Source: Achromobacter pestifer (GTDB taxonomy: Bacteria > Pseudomonadota > Gammaproteobacteria > Burkholderiales > Burkholderiaceae_B). Taken from it: DNA of 64,000 nt. Below are positions 35,938 to 44,928 of this stretch, one piece after another; the first letter of the stretch is position 1; each line of letters opens with the position of its first letter. The position numbers were made by a program, and so were the translations under genes. Below the pieces are notes generated by a model. It saw only the letters and a program-made list of their open reading frames with translations, did not search any database and was not told the DNA's origin. The stretch is from contig NZ_CP053985.1 of NCBI RefSeq assembly GCF_013267355.1, positions 62,001 to 126,000 of the forward strand, written 5' to 3'.

Positions 35938-38223
35938 CTAGCCGCGCGCCGCCTTGGCCTGCAGGCGCGGCTCGGCCTGCGCGGGCTTGCCGCTCAAGAG
36001 ACCCAGGATCACCTGCATCACGATGGCCAGCGCGCCCAGCAGGAACACCACGTCGCCGAAGGTGCGGCCCCAGCGCAGGTTCTTCAGCAGCTCCTGCTGC
36101 ATGAAGGCTTCGCTGCGGGCGTACCACATGCCTTCGCTGACGCTGGCGTGGAACTGGATCAACCCCACCGGCAGCAGGCTGGTGAAGATCATCAGCGCCA
36201 GGCCCAGGTTCATGCCCCAAAACGCCAGCTTCATCAGGCCGGGGCTCAGCGCGTACTGCGGACGGATGTAGCGCAGCACCAGCAGGGTGAAGCCCAGCGC
36301 CAGGAAGCCATACACGCCGAACAGGGCCGCGTGCGCATGGACCGGCGTGGTGTTCAGGCCCTGGATGTAGTACAGCGAAACGGGCGGGTTGATCATGAAG
36401 CCGAAGACGCCCGCGCCCAGCATGTTCCAGAAGGCCACGGCCACGAAGCACATCAGCGGCCACTTCAGATTTTCCATCCACGGCGCGCGGGTCTTCAGGC
36501 GCCAGTTCTCCCAGGCCTCGTGTCCCAGCACGATGAGCGGCACCACTTCCAGCGCCGAAAAGCTGGCGCCGATGGCCATCACGGGCGTGGTGGTGCCGGC
36601 GAAGTACAGGTGATGGAAGGTGCCGGGTATGCCGCCCAGCATGAAGAGCGAGGCCGAGGCCAGGCTGGCGGTGGTGGCCATGCGGCGCGACACCAGGCCC
36701 AGGGTCGAAAAGATGAAGGCCAGCGCCGTGGTCGCGAAGACTTCGAAGAAGCCCTCCACCCACAGGTGCACGATCCACCAGCGCCAGTACTCCATTACCG
36801 TCAGGTGGGTGCGCTCGCCGTAGAAGAAACCGGCGCCGTAGAACAGGCCGATGGCGGCCACCGAAGCGGTCAACAGCGCCAGCAGGTTCTTGTCCCCGCC
36901 CGGCGTGCGCAGCGCGGGCACGATGCCGCGCAGCATCAGCACCAGCCAGAAGCAGATGCCCGCGAACTTGCCGATCTGCCACAGGCGGCCCAGGTCCACG
37001 TATTCATAGCCCTGGTGGCCCAGCCAGAAGTTCAGGTCCGGCGGCATGATCTGCGCGATCGCCAGATAATTGCCGGTGAACGATCCGACCACCACCAGCA
37101 CCAGCGCCCAGAACAGGATGTCGACCCCGACTTTCTGGAACTTGGGATCGCGCCCGCCGTTGATCAGCGGCGCCAGGAACAGGCCGGCGGCCAGAAAGCC
37201 CGTGGCGATCCAGAACAGCGCGCTCTGGATATGCCAGGTGCGCACCAGCGAATACGGGAACCACTGCGACAGGTCGACGCCGTAGAACTTCTGCCCTTCG
37301 ACGGTGTAGTGCGCGGTAAAGCCGCCCAGCAGCACCTGGAAGCCGAACAGCGCCACGACCAGGAACAGGTACTTGCCCAGGGCGCGCTGCGAGGGCGTCA
37401 GCGGAAACGTGGTCAGCGGATCCTTGGCCGGCGCCTGCGGCTCCTCCTCCTCCTTGCCGCGCAAGAAGGCCCAGGCCCAGACCAGGAAGCCTATGCCCGC
37501 CAGCAGCACCACCACGCTGAGGATGGACCACATGACGTTCTCGGCGCTGGGCACGTTGTCGATCAGCGGTTCATGCGGCCAGTTGTTGGTGTAGGTGACG
37601 TTCTTGCCTTCGCGCTCGGTGGCCGCGGCCCACGCCGTCCAGAAGAAGAAATGCGTGAGCTGGGTGCGGCGCGCGGCGTCGGGCAGCGTGTTTTCCTTCA
37701 TCGCGAAGTTCTCGCGGCTGCGGTGCAGCGCGGGCGCGTCGGAGAACAGCTGGTCGTAGTAGGCCGCGGTCTGCGCCATGGCGCGGGCGCGCCGCGGGCT
37801 CACCGCCAGCGTGTCGGTGGCGGCATCGCTGCGGTTGGCGCGGTACTCGGCCTTCAGTTCCGCGCGCAGCGCGGCCTGGGCGCCCGCGTCCAGCTGCGCG
37901 TAGTCCTGCCCATGCTTCTCGCGCGCGGCCAGATCCAGCCAGGCCGTCAGTTCACGGTGCAGCCAGTCGGCCGTCCAGTCCGGCGCCTGGTAGGCGCCGT
38001 GCCCCCAGACCGATCCCAGCTGCATGCCGCCGACCGACTGCCAGGCCGTCTGGCCATCCAGGATGTCGTCGCGGCCGAACAGCGGCTTGCCGTCGGTTGT
38101 CACGACCTGCCCGGGAATCGGCGGCGCCTGGCGATAGACCTCGCCGCCGTAGAAACCCAGCAAAGCGAACGTGACCGCCAATACGGCGATCAATGTGAAC
38201 CATAATTTCCGATACGGACCCAT
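35938..38223 (-). CDS. norZ: Quinol-dependent nitric oxide reductase (single-subunit qNOR)
   Basis: A 761-residue inner-membrane enzyme reducing NO to N2O with quinol electrons. It has about 14 hydrophobic segments. The N-terminal extension that replaces NorC (about residues 30-220) contains PLFGRDDILDGQTAWQSVGG. Haem and FeB histidines are visible in GGFTAHY, RTWHIQSALFW, VHLWVEGFFEV (with the FeB glutamate), GTFHHLYF and TPVHAHAALFG. GGAGGG lies before the chosen ATG; an alternative start 15 codons upstream is less well placed. It sits beside nirV and nirK. Confidence 0.97.
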   Translation of the reverse strand: MGPYRKLWFTLIAVLAVTFALLGFYGGEVYRQAPPIPGQVVTTDGKPLFGRDDILDGQTAWQSVGGMQLGSVWGHGAYQAPDWTADWLHRELTAWLDLAAREKHGQDYAQLDAGAQAALRAELKAEYRANRSDAATDTLAVSPRRARAMAQTAAYYDQLFSDAPALHRSRENFAMKENTLPDAARRTQLTHFFFWTAWAAATEREGKNVTYTNNWPHEPLIDNVPSAENVMWSILSVVVLLAGIGFLVWAWAFLRGKEEEEPQAPAKDPLTTFPLTPSQRALGKYLFLVVALFGFQVLLGGFTAHYTVEGQKFYGVDLSQWFPYSLVRTWHIQSALFWIATGFLAAGLFLAPLINGGRDPKFQKVGVDILFWALVLVVVGSFTGNYLAIAQIMPPDLNFWLGHQGYEYVDLGRLWQIGKFAGICFWLVLMLRGIVPALRTPGGDKNLLALLTASVAAIGLFYGAGFFYGERTHLTVMEYWRWWIVHLWVEGFFEVFATTALAFIFSTLGLVSRRMATTASLASASLFMLGGIPGTFHHLYFAGTTTPVMAIGASFSALEVVPLIVLGHEAWENWRLKTRAPWMENLKWPLMCFVAVAFWNMLGAGVFGFMINPPVSLYYIQGLNTTPVHAHAALFGVYGFLALGFTLLVLRYIRPQYALSPGLMKLAFWGMNLGLALMIFTSLLPVGLIQFHASVSEGMWYARSEAFMQQELLKNLRWGRTFGDVVFLLGALAIVMQVILGLLSGKPAQAEPRLQAKAARG

Positions 38224-38331
38224 GATGGGAACGCCCTCCAGTGTTGCGGTTTTGGGGTACGTACCCATATGCGAAATCCGTGCCAGGAAAAAATCCATTC
38301 AAATCATCAACTTGCAACGGGCGCGGTCTTT

Positions 38332-38345
38332 TTGACCGCCCGCAA
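38332..38345. promoter_or_regulatory. FNR/NnrR-type box upstream of norZ
   Basis: TTGACCGCCCGCAA; read towards norZ it is TTGCG-GGCG-GTCAA, so it shares the TTGCG half and 14-bp geometry with the nirK box. It lies 109 bp before the norZ start. Confidence 0.55.
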
Positions 38346-38353
38346 GAAGGGTA

Positions 38354-38378
38354 CAAATCACCGATATAGGGTGATTTG
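38354..38378. promoter_or_regulatory. Perfect 9-bp inverted repeat between norZ and marR
   Basis: CAAATCACC (38354-38362) and GGTGATTTG (38370-38378) are separated by 7 bp. The site is placed for a dimeric repressor, probably the adjacent MarR protein or a NO regulator. It does not resemble the NsrR consensus. Confidence 0.6.
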
Positions 38379-38461
38379 GACCACGAAATGCCGACGCTGC
38401 GCCGGGCGCCAGCCTCTTACAATCCCCGCTGCATTCCCCCTCTTTCCAAGGAACCGATCGC

Positions 38462-38920
38462 ATGGCCACGGGCAAGCCCGACGCATGGAGCCTCTTCCTG
38501 ACCGCGCATGCGCTGGTGGTGGAAGACATCGAAAAGCGCCTGTCGGCCGCCGGCCTGCCGCCGCTGGCCTGGTATGACGCGTTGTGGGCGCTGGAGCGCG
38601 CGCCTGGCGGCACGGCCAGGATGTTCGAGATCGCCGAACGCATGGTGATCGCGCGCTACAACCTGACGCGCCTGATGGACCGCATCGAGGCCGAAGGCCT
38701 GGTCGAACGGTTCCGTTCGGACGAGGACCGCCGCGCCACCTACGCCCGCCTCACGCCCAAGGGACGCGCCCTGCGCCGCGAAATGTGGAAGGTCTACGGC
38801 CCCGCCGTCGACGAGCTGTTCCTGTCGCGGCTGCCGCCGGCGCAGCAGGAATCCATGGCGGCGAGCTTCCTGGACATCGCGCGCCACGTGCGCGCATCCA
38901 GCAAGGAGTCCGCTGAATGA
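38462..38920 (+). CDS. MarR-family transcriptional regulator
   Basis: A 152-residue winged-helix regulator. FEIAERMVIARYNLTRLMDR is the recognition region and FRSDEDRRATYARLTPKG the wing, with the usual DxRxxxxxLT core. AAGGAA precedes ATG. It is divergent from norZ across 238 bp holding two operator-like sites, and its last 4 bp overlap the start of the racemase gene (ATGA), so the two are co-expressed. Confidence 0.9.
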   Translation: MATGKPDAWSLFLTAHALVVEDIEKRLSAAGLPPLAWYDALWALERAPGGTARMFEIAERMVIARYNLTRLMDRIEAEGLVERFRSDEDRRATYARLTPKGRALRREMWKVYGPAVDELFLSRLPPAQQESMAASFLDIARHVRASSKESAE

Positions 38921-39621
38921 GCAACACCCCGCTGCACATCGGCATCGTCGCCTGCTCGGCGGAAGGCGCCGCGCTTTGCTACCGCACGCTGTGCGCGGAA
39001 GGCGCCGAGCGCCTGGGTCCGCACGCCCACCCCGAGATTTCGCTGCACACGCATTCGCTGGCGGACTACGTCGCCTGCCTGGACCGCGCCGACCTGGCCG
39101 GCGTGGGCGCGCTGATGCTGTCCTCGGCGGGCAAGCTGGCGCGCGCGGGCGCGGATTTCCTGATCTGCCCAGACAACACCATCCATCAGGCGCTGGGCCA
39201 TGTGCTGCCGCATTCGCCCCTGCCCTGGCTGCATATCGCCGGGGAGGTCGCGGCCGAAGCCCAGGCGCGCGGCTTTCGCCGCATCGGCATCCTGGGCACG
39301 CGCTGGCTGGTGGACAGCAGCGTCTATCCGGACCAGTTGGACGAACGCGGGCTGCAATGGCTGCGGCCGGCGGAACAAGACCGCGATACGCTGGCCCGCG
39401 TCATCATGGACGAGCTGGTGTATGGCGTGTTCAAGCCCGAATCCGTGGCCCGGCTGCAAGGCGTGATCGAACGCCTGCGGGACGCCGGCTGTGACGCCGT
39501 GGTGCTGGGCTGCACCGAATTGCCGCTGGTGCTGAACGACGGCAATTCCGTCCTGCCCACGCTGGATTCCACGCGTATCCTGGCGCGGGCGGCGCTCAAC
39601 CGCTCTCTGCGCGGCGCCTGA
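38917..39621 (+). CDS. Aspartate/glutamate racemase-family protein
   Basis: A 234-residue protein of the Asp/Glu racemase fold. The N-terminal part has IGIVACSAEGAALCYRTL. The segment that normally has Cys next to Asn-Thr reads LICPDNTIHQ, with Asp in that position and a Cys three residues before Asn. The second catalytic segment VVLGCTELPLVL (about residue 193) is normal. It may racemise or isomerise an amino acid or a related acid; the altered first site leaves the reaction open. It is translationally coupled to marR. Confidence 0.82.
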   Translation: MSNTPLHIGIVACSAEGAALCYRTLCAEGAERLGPHAHPEISLHTHSLADYVACLDRADLAGVGALMLSSAGKLARAGADFLICPDNTIHQALGHVLPHSPLPWLHIAGEVAAEAQARGFRRIGILGTRWLVDSSVYPDQLDERGLQWLRPAEQDRDTLARVIMDELVYGVFKPESVARLQGVIERLRDAGCDAVVLGCTELPLVLNDGNSVLPTLDSTRILARAALNRSLRGA

Positions 39622-39631
39622 TCCGGCGCCC

Positions 39632-40342
39632 TCAGATCTGGTCCAGGCCGTACTGGCGCAGGTGGTCCAGGTCCAGCACCTTGATCTGGTTGTAGGCCAG
39701 GGCCAGGATGCCCTGGTCCGCCAGCGTCTGCAGGGCCTGATTGACCCGCTGGCGCGACAGGCCCGTCAGATAGCCTAGTTCTTCCTGCGAGATCGCCAGC
39801 GTCAGATCGGTGGACGGATACAGCTGCGGATTGAACAGCTGCGCCAGCGACTGCGCCACGCGCGCGTCCGCGTCCAGCAATCGGTGGTTCTGGATGGAAG
39901 CGATGAACTCGCCCATGCGGTTGTTCAACTGGCCGATGACGAAATGCGAAAAAGGCAGGCTGGCCGACAGCAGCGCGTGGAAAGTGGCCGTGGGCACCTG
40001 CAACACCAGCGACGGCTGGATCGCCACCACGTCGTACTTGCGCAGTTCGCGCTTGATGACGCTGCCCTCGCCGAACCAGCCTCCCGGCGGCACGCCCGAA
40101 AACGTGCAGCTGCGGCCGGACTCGTTGTAGATGGCCAGCTTCAAGAGACCCGAATGCACGCCCAGCCAATAGTCCGAGGGCGCGTTGCGCCGCGCAATCC
40201 AGGCGCCGTTGGGCACCCGCTCGGCGCGTGAAGTCGCCAGCACCAGGTCCTGGTGGCGGGCCTCCAGCGCGGCAAACCAGGCACAGGCTCCGAACAGGCC
40301 GGCCAGTTCCGCGGCGGAAACAATGTTTGAAACGTCGGTCAT
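39632..40342 (-). CDS. Crp/Fnr-family transcriptional regulator
   Basis: A 236-residue regulator with an N-terminal beta-roll sensor domain (WIARRNAPSDYWLGVHSGLL; GVPPGGWFGEGSVI) and C-terminal HTH ISQEELGYLTGLSRQRVNQA. No FNR-type cysteine cluster is present. It is divergent from the acyl-CoA synthetase/dehydrogenase operon across 162 bp, which is the likely target. Confidence 0.9.
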   Translation of the reverse strand: MTDVSNIVSAAELAGLFGACAWFAALEARHQDLVLATSRAERVPNGAWIARRNAPSDYWLGVHSGLLKLAIYNESGRSCTFSGVPPGGWFGEGSVIKRELRKYDVVAIQPSLVLQVPTATFHALLSASLPFSHFVIGQLNNRMGEFIASIQNHRLLDADARVAQSLAQLFNPQLYPSTDLTLAISQEELGYLTGLSRQRVNQALQTLADQGILALAYNQIKVLDLDHLRQYGLDQI

Positions 40343-40504
40343 GGGAATAACTGTGTAAAACTGGGGAAAGCCGGGCCGGCCGGACGTCTGTCATGCAGGT
40401 GACAGACAGCATTTTCCAGCCACGCATATGCTAGGGCAAGCGACGGGGATCAAACTCCCCGCACACGGATAAGGGACGCCGGCGCGTCCCAACTGGAGAC
40501 AAGC

Positions 40505-42160
40505 ATGAGCGGTATGAACGATCGCGGCCTCGAGCGCCGCGACGCCAACTACGAAGCCCTGACCCCGGTGGACTTCATCGCCCGCGCCGCGCAGGTCTAT
40601 GGCCAGCGCCTGGCCATCGTCCACGGCAAGGTGCGGCGCAACTGGGCCCAGACCTACGAACGCGCCCAGCGCCTGGCCGGCGCGCTGGCGCAGGCCGGCA
40701 TCAAGCGCGGCGACACCGTGGCCGTGATGCTGCCCAACATTCCCGCCATGGTCGAAGCCCACTTCGGCGTGCCCATGCTGGGCGCCGTGCTCAACACCCT
40801 GAACACCCGCCTGGACACGCCCAGCGTGCTGTTCATGCTGGGCCACGGCGAAGCGCAGGCGCTGATCGTGGACACGGAGTATGCCGAAGTCGCCCAACGC
40901 GCCCGGGCCGAATTCCCGCATCTGAAGCTCATCTCGGTGCACGACCTGGAAAGCGCCCCGGCGGAGCTGCCCGGCGCGATCGATTACGAAGCCTTCCTGG
41001 CCGGCGCCCCCGCCCGCTACGACTGGAAGCCGCCGGCCGACGAATGGGACGCCATCGCGCTGAACTACACGTCCGGCACCACCGGCGATCCCAAGGGCGT
41101 GGTCTACCACTACCGCGGCGCCTACCTGAACGCCATCAGCAACATCCTCGAATGGGACATGCCCAAGCATCCGGTCTATCTGTGGACCTTGCCGCTGTTC
41201 CACTGCAACGGCTGGTGCTTCGCCTGGACGGTGGCCGCGCGCGCCGGGGTCAACGTGTGCCTGCGCAAGTTCGACCCGCAGACCGTGTTCGACCTGATCC
41301 GCGCCGAAGGCGTCACCCACTATTGCGGCGCGCCCATCGTGCAGAGCGCGCTGGCCAATGCGCCGGCCGAGATGCGCGCCGGCATCGGCCACACCGTGCG
41401 CACCATGGTGGCGGGCGCCGCGCCCGCGCCGGCCGTCATCGCCAAGATGCGCGACATCGGCTTCGAGCTGACCCATGTGTACGGCCTGACCGAGGTCTAC
41501 GGACCCGCGGCCGTGTGCGCCCGCCAAGAAGCCTGGGACGCGCTGGACGAGGAAGAGCGCGCGCTGCGCAATGCGCGCCAGGGCGTGCGCTACCACCTGC
41601 AGGCGGGCGTGTCCGTGCGCAATCCCGAGACCATGGAAGAGGTGCCGGCCGACGAGCAGACCGTGGGCGAGGTCATGTTCCGCGGCAACATCTGCATGAA
41701 GGGCTACCTGAAGAACGAGCGCGCCACCGAGCAGGCCTTTGCCGGCGGCTGGTTCCATACCGGCGACCTGGGCGTGATGACGGCCGACGGCTATGTCCGC
41801 ATCAAGGACCGCAGCAAGGACATCATCATTTCCGGCGGCGAGAACATCTCCAGCATCGAAGTGGAAGATGCGCTCTACCGCCACCCCGCGGTGGCGGCGG
41901 TAGCCGTGGTGGCCATGCCCGATCCCAAGTGGGGCGAAACCCCCTGCGCCTTCGTCGAGCTCAAGCCCGGCTGCAGCGCCACCGCCGAAGAGATCATCGC
42001 GCACTGCAAGCTGCTGCTGCCCGGCTTCAAGGTGCCGCGCGCGGTGCGCTTCGGCGAACTGCCCAAGACTTCCACCGGCAAGATCCAGAAATTCGAACTG
42101 CGCGCCGCCGTCGGCGCAACCAAGGCCATCGACGTGGCCGGCCCCGGCAAGGCCGGCTGA
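40505..42160 (+). CDS. AMP-forming acyl-CoA synthetase (AlkK-like)
   Basis: A 551-residue adenylate-forming ligase activating a fatty or aromatic acid. P-loop LNYTSGTTGDPKGVVYHYRG (about residue 182), A5 motif THVYGLTEVYGPAAVC, A7 GWFHTGDLGVM, A8 IKDRSKDIIISGGENISSIE, and A10 lysine in KTSTGKIQKFEL. It is followed at 37 bp by an acyl-CoA dehydrogenase, so the pair should start a beta-oxidation route. The residues fit medium-chain AlkK-type enzymes, but chain length is not provable here. Confidence 0.92.
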   Translation: MSGMNDRGLERRDANYEALTPVDFIARAAQVYGQRLAIVHGKVRRNWAQTYERAQRLAGALAQAGIKRGDTVAVMLPNIPAMVEAHFGVPMLGAVLNTLNTRLDTPSVLFMLGHGEAQALIVDTEYAEVAQRARAEFPHLKLISVHDLESAPAELPGAIDYEAFLAGAPARYDWKPPADEWDAIALNYTSGTTGDPKGVVYHYRGAYLNAISNILEWDMPKHPVYLWTLPLFHCNGWCFAWTVAARAGVNVCLRKFDPQTVFDLIRAEGVTHYCGAPIVQSALANAPAEMRAGIGHTVRTMVAGAAPAPAVIAKMRDIGFELTHVYGLTEVYGPAAVCARQEAWDALDEEERALRNARQGVRYHLQAGVSVRNPETMEEVPADEQTVGEVMFRGNICMKGYLKNERATEQAFAGGWFHTGDLGVMTADGYVRIKDRSKDIIISGGENISSIEVEDALYRHPAVAAVAVVAMPDPKWGETPCAFVELKPGCSATAEEIIAHCKLLLPGFKVPRAVRFGELPKTSTGKIQKFELRAAVGATKAIDVAGPGKAG

Positions 42161-42197
42161 ATCCCTCGTCCCCATCCCATCCAGGAGCTCCGACGCC

Positions 42198-43967
42198 ATG
42201 ACGTACCAAGCCCCCGTCAAAGACATGCTGTTCGTGCTGAACCACCTTGCCGGCCTGCCGCAAGTCGGCGCGCTGCCCGGTTTCGAGGAAGCCACGCCCG
42301 ACACCACCCAGGCCGTGCTGGAGGAATCCGCGCGCTACGCCGGCGACGTGCTGGCCCCGCTGAACCACGCCGCCGACCGCGAGCCCAGTTCCTGGCGCGA
42401 CGGCGCCGTCACCACCTCGCCGGGCTTCAAGCAAGCGTTCGACCTGTACGCCGAGGCCGGCTGGCAGGGCATGACGCATCCGGTGGAATACGGCGGCCAG
42501 GGCCTGCCCGGCCTGATCGGCTCGCCCTGCTCCGAAATGCTGAACGCCGCCAACCTGTCGTTCGCGCTGTGTCCGCTGCTGACCAATGGCGCGATCGAGG
42601 CGCTGCTGACGGCCGGTTCGCCCGAACTGAAGCAGCGCTTCATCGAGCCCATGATTTCCGGACGCTGGACCGGCACCATGAACCTGACCGAGCCGCAGGC
42701 GGGCTCGGACCTGGCCATGGTCCGCTCGCGCGCGCAGCCCGCGGGTGACGGCACCTACCGCATCTCCGGCACCAAGATCTTCATCACCTACGGCGAGCAC
42801 GATCTGGCCGAGAACATCCTGCACCTGGTGCTGGCGCGCCTGCCCGACGCGCCGGAAGGCGTCAAAGGCATTTCGCTGTTCCTGGTGCCGAAGTTCCTGG
42901 TCAACCAGGACGGCACGCTGGGCGCGCGCAACGACGTCCATTGCGTGTCGATCGAACACAAGCTGGGCATCAAGGCCAGCCCCACCTGCACGCTGCAGTT
43001 CGGCGACGCGGGCGGCGCGCTGGGCTATCTGGTGGGCCAGGAAAACCGCGGCCTGGACGCCATGTTCATCATGATGAATGCCGCCCGCTACGCGGTCGGC
43101 GTGCAAGGCGTGGCCGTCGCCGACCGCGCCTACCAGCACGCGCTGGCCTATGCCGCCGAGCGCGTACAGAGCCGCCCGGTGGACGGTTCGTCCAAGGACG
43201 CGGTGCCCATCATCCAGCACCCCGACGTGCGCCGCATGCTGGGCACCATGCGCGCCCTGACCGAGGCCGGCCGCGCCCTGGCCTACTACACCGCGGGCCA
43301 CGCCGACCTGGCGCACGCCAGCCCCGACGCCGAGGCCCGCAAGCGCCACCTGGCGGTGCAGGAATACCTGGTGCCCATCGTCAAGGGCTGGTGCACCGAG
43401 ATGTCGATCGACGTGGCCAGCCTGGGCGTGCAGGTGCACGGGGGCATGGGCTTCATCGAGGAAACCGGCGCGGCGCAGTACTACCGCGACGCGCGCATCC
43501 TCACGATCTACGAAGGCACCACGGCGATCCAGGCCAACGATCTGGTGGGCCGCAAGACCCTGCGCGACGGCGGCGCCGTCGCCCGCGCCCTGCTGGCGGA
43601 AGTCGGCAAGACCGAAGCGGCGCTGGAGGCCCGCAGCGAGCCCGCCGCCCGCCTGCTGCTGACGCCGCTGCGCCAGGCCCGCGCGGCGCTGGCCGACGCC
43701 ATCGACTTCGTGCTTGCCAACGCCGCCAGCCGCCCCAACGCGGTGTTCGCCGCCGCCGTGCCGTATCTGCTGCTGGCGGGCACCACGTTTGCCGGCTGGC
43801 AGATGGCGCGCGCGCTGCTGGCCAGCCTGGACCTGCGCGAGGAAGACCCGGCTTTCCATGACGCCAAGATCGCCACCGCGCAGTGCTACGCGTTGCATAG
43901 GCTGAGCCAGGCGCCAGGGATGGCGGCGGTGGTCATGGGGTCTGGGGAGTATGCGGTGCAGCCGTAA
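42198..43967 (+). CDS. Acyl-CoA dehydrogenase (large form with C-terminal extension)
   Basis: A 589-residue FAD enzyme of the FadE5/AidB-like long form. It has an N-terminal extension MTYQAPVKDMLFVLNHLAGL, FAD-binding MNLTEPQAGSDLAMVRSRAQ, KIFITYGEHDL, catalytic-base region ARILTIYEGTTAIQANDLVG and a C-terminal domain of about 110 residues. It oxidises the acyl-CoA made by the preceding synthetase. Near its end the codons turn to TTG, AGG, GGG and TCT, unlike the rest of the gene; locus II begins about 80 bp downstream. Confidence 0.93.
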   Translation: MTYQAPVKDMLFVLNHLAGLPQVGALPGFEEATPDTTQAVLEESARYAGDVLAPLNHAADREPSSWRDGAVTTSPGFKQAFDLYAEAGWQGMTHPVEYGGQGLPGLIGSPCSEMLNAANLSFALCPLLTNGAIEALLTAGSPELKQRFIEPMISGRWTGTMNLTEPQAGSDLAMVRSRAQPAGDGTYRISGTKIFITYGEHDLAENILHLVLARLPDAPEGVKGISLFLVPKFLVNQDGTLGARNDVHCVSIEHKLGIKASPTCTLQFGDAGGALGYLVGQENRGLDAMFIMMNAARYAVGVQGVAVADRAYQHALAYAAERVQSRPVDGSSKDAVPIIQHPDVRRMLGTMRALTEAGRALAYYTAGHADLAHASPDAEARKRHLAVQEYLVPIVKGWCTEMSIDVASLGVQVHGGMGFIEETGAAQYYRDARILTIYEGTTAIQANDLVGRKTLRDGGAVARALLAEVGKTEAALEARSEPAARLLLTPLRQARAALADAIDFVLANAASRPNAVFAAAVPYLLLAGTTFAGWQMARALLASLDLREEDPAFHDAKIATAQCYALHRLSQAPGMAAVVMGSGEYAVQP

Positions 43968-44056
43968 CTGCCGCTGGTCGGTGTTGGGCGGGCTTGATAC
44001 AAGGATCGTCTGAGGTCTTGCGGCTTTCGGGGTGGCGTTCCAGTGCTTCGTAGGCC

Positions 44057-44220
44057 GCTCGTCGGCGCGGGCGCCTGAGTGGCGGGCGCCCACGATTGCG
44101 GTCCGGAGCCTTCGCTCCGGACTGCCCCGTCGTCATCTTCGTCCAGGCCTTCGGCCTTCCCTTCAGATTCCCTCGGGCGCATCGAGGTTGCCCACCACTC
44201 AGGCGCCCGCGCCGACGAGC
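44057..44220 (+). repeat. Hairpin module E3 (plus orientation)
   Basis: Arms 44057-44087 and 44190-44220 (31 bp) pair at 30 positions; the only mismatch is C44083/A44194. They differ from the E1 arms at 10 positions, every one compensated. The core has GTCCGGAGC/GCTCCGGAC with loop CTTC (44101-44122) and AGGCC/GGCCT (44145-44157). It follows the acyl-CoA dehydrogenase gene in the sense direction. Confidence 0.85.
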
Positions 44221-44282
44221 TACTTGAATCTTGGCTTGGGGCGCTGCTGGAGCCGTGGTCAGGGACGATGCTTGTGTTGCCC

Positions 44283-44316
44283 GTCATTCTCGGCCGCGCG
44301 GGCGGCCGAGAATGAC
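44283..44316. repeat. Hairpin SL-A of locus II
   Basis: Two perfect 15-bp arms (44283-44297 and 44302-44316) with a 4-nt loop around a GGCCGC core. The outer base pairs differ from locus I but still pair. Confidence 0.7.
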
Positions 44317-44636
44317 ATACGTGATTTCTAGAATTTCTATTGTGTTCGCTTGCGCGAATGCGGTGACTGATTTGCTATTGATCCCCAGCTCGTGGGGGAA
44401 TGGGCGGTGATGGGTGGCGCGCGGCGAATAGCCGCTTGCGCATGCGGACCTGGACGCGCGCCACCCATCCGGCACCCGCGTTGAAATGACGTTTGCTGGC
44501 CGACCCGTGCGCTTCGCCATTACCCCGAACGCAGCGCCCCACCAAATTACCCGGCTCTCACTTGCCGTACGCGTCACCAAGAGAACGCCCCACCACCAGC
44601 GCGCAGCGCCATCGCGCGACGCAAGACACCGCGTAA

Positions 44637-44671
44637 GCCCCAAGAGGCCGCCCGCGCGGCCGGCCTGGGGC
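44637..44671. repeat. Hairpin SL-B of locus II
   Basis: Outer stem GCCCCA/TGGGGC and inner stem GGCCGC/GCGGCC, at the same relative place as SL-B of locus I. Two outer base pairs have changed on both sides. Confidence 0.65.
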
Positions 44672-44764
44672 GGGCCCCGCAAGACACGCCACCACCCCAC
44701 CGACCGTGGCCAGAACGCCAAGCACACCGCTCGCCCCAGCGCCCGTGAAGATTCAACCAGTCGA

Positions 44765-44928
44765 GCCTGTCGCGTCGTGGGCTCGCGATGCGCGGGGCGT
44801 CGATAAGCCCGAGGGAATCTGAAGGAGTCGCCGAAGGCGAGGACGAAGATGACGAAGGGGAAGTCCGGAGCGAAGGCTCCGGACCGCAATCGCAGCCCCG
44901 CGCATCGCGAGCCCACGACGCGACAGGC
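44765..44928 (-). repeat. Hairpin module E4 (minus orientation)
   Basis: Perfect 34-bp arms (44765-44798 and 44895-44928). They differ from the E2 arms at 9 positions, all compensated. The core has GTCCGGAGC/GCTCCGGAC with loop GAAG (44863-44884) and TCGCC/GGCGA (44828-44840). Read on the minus strand it begins 26 bp after the MFS gene stop. Confidence 0.85.

Noticed and set aside
35671..38205. 844-codon ORF opposite norZ
   Set aside because: The norZ reading frame has all haem and FeB histidine motifs; the opposite frame is low-complexity.
38354..38378. NsrR binding site before norZ
   Set aside because: The palindrome CAAATCACC/GGTGATTTG does not match the NsrR consensus I know, so it was recorded only as an unassigned operator.
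44032..44331. Several ORFs of 60-210 codons inside the two composite repeat loci
   Set aside because: They run across the perfect inverted repeats on both strands, have no ribosome-binding site or recognisable domain, and are not conserved in frame between the two loci.
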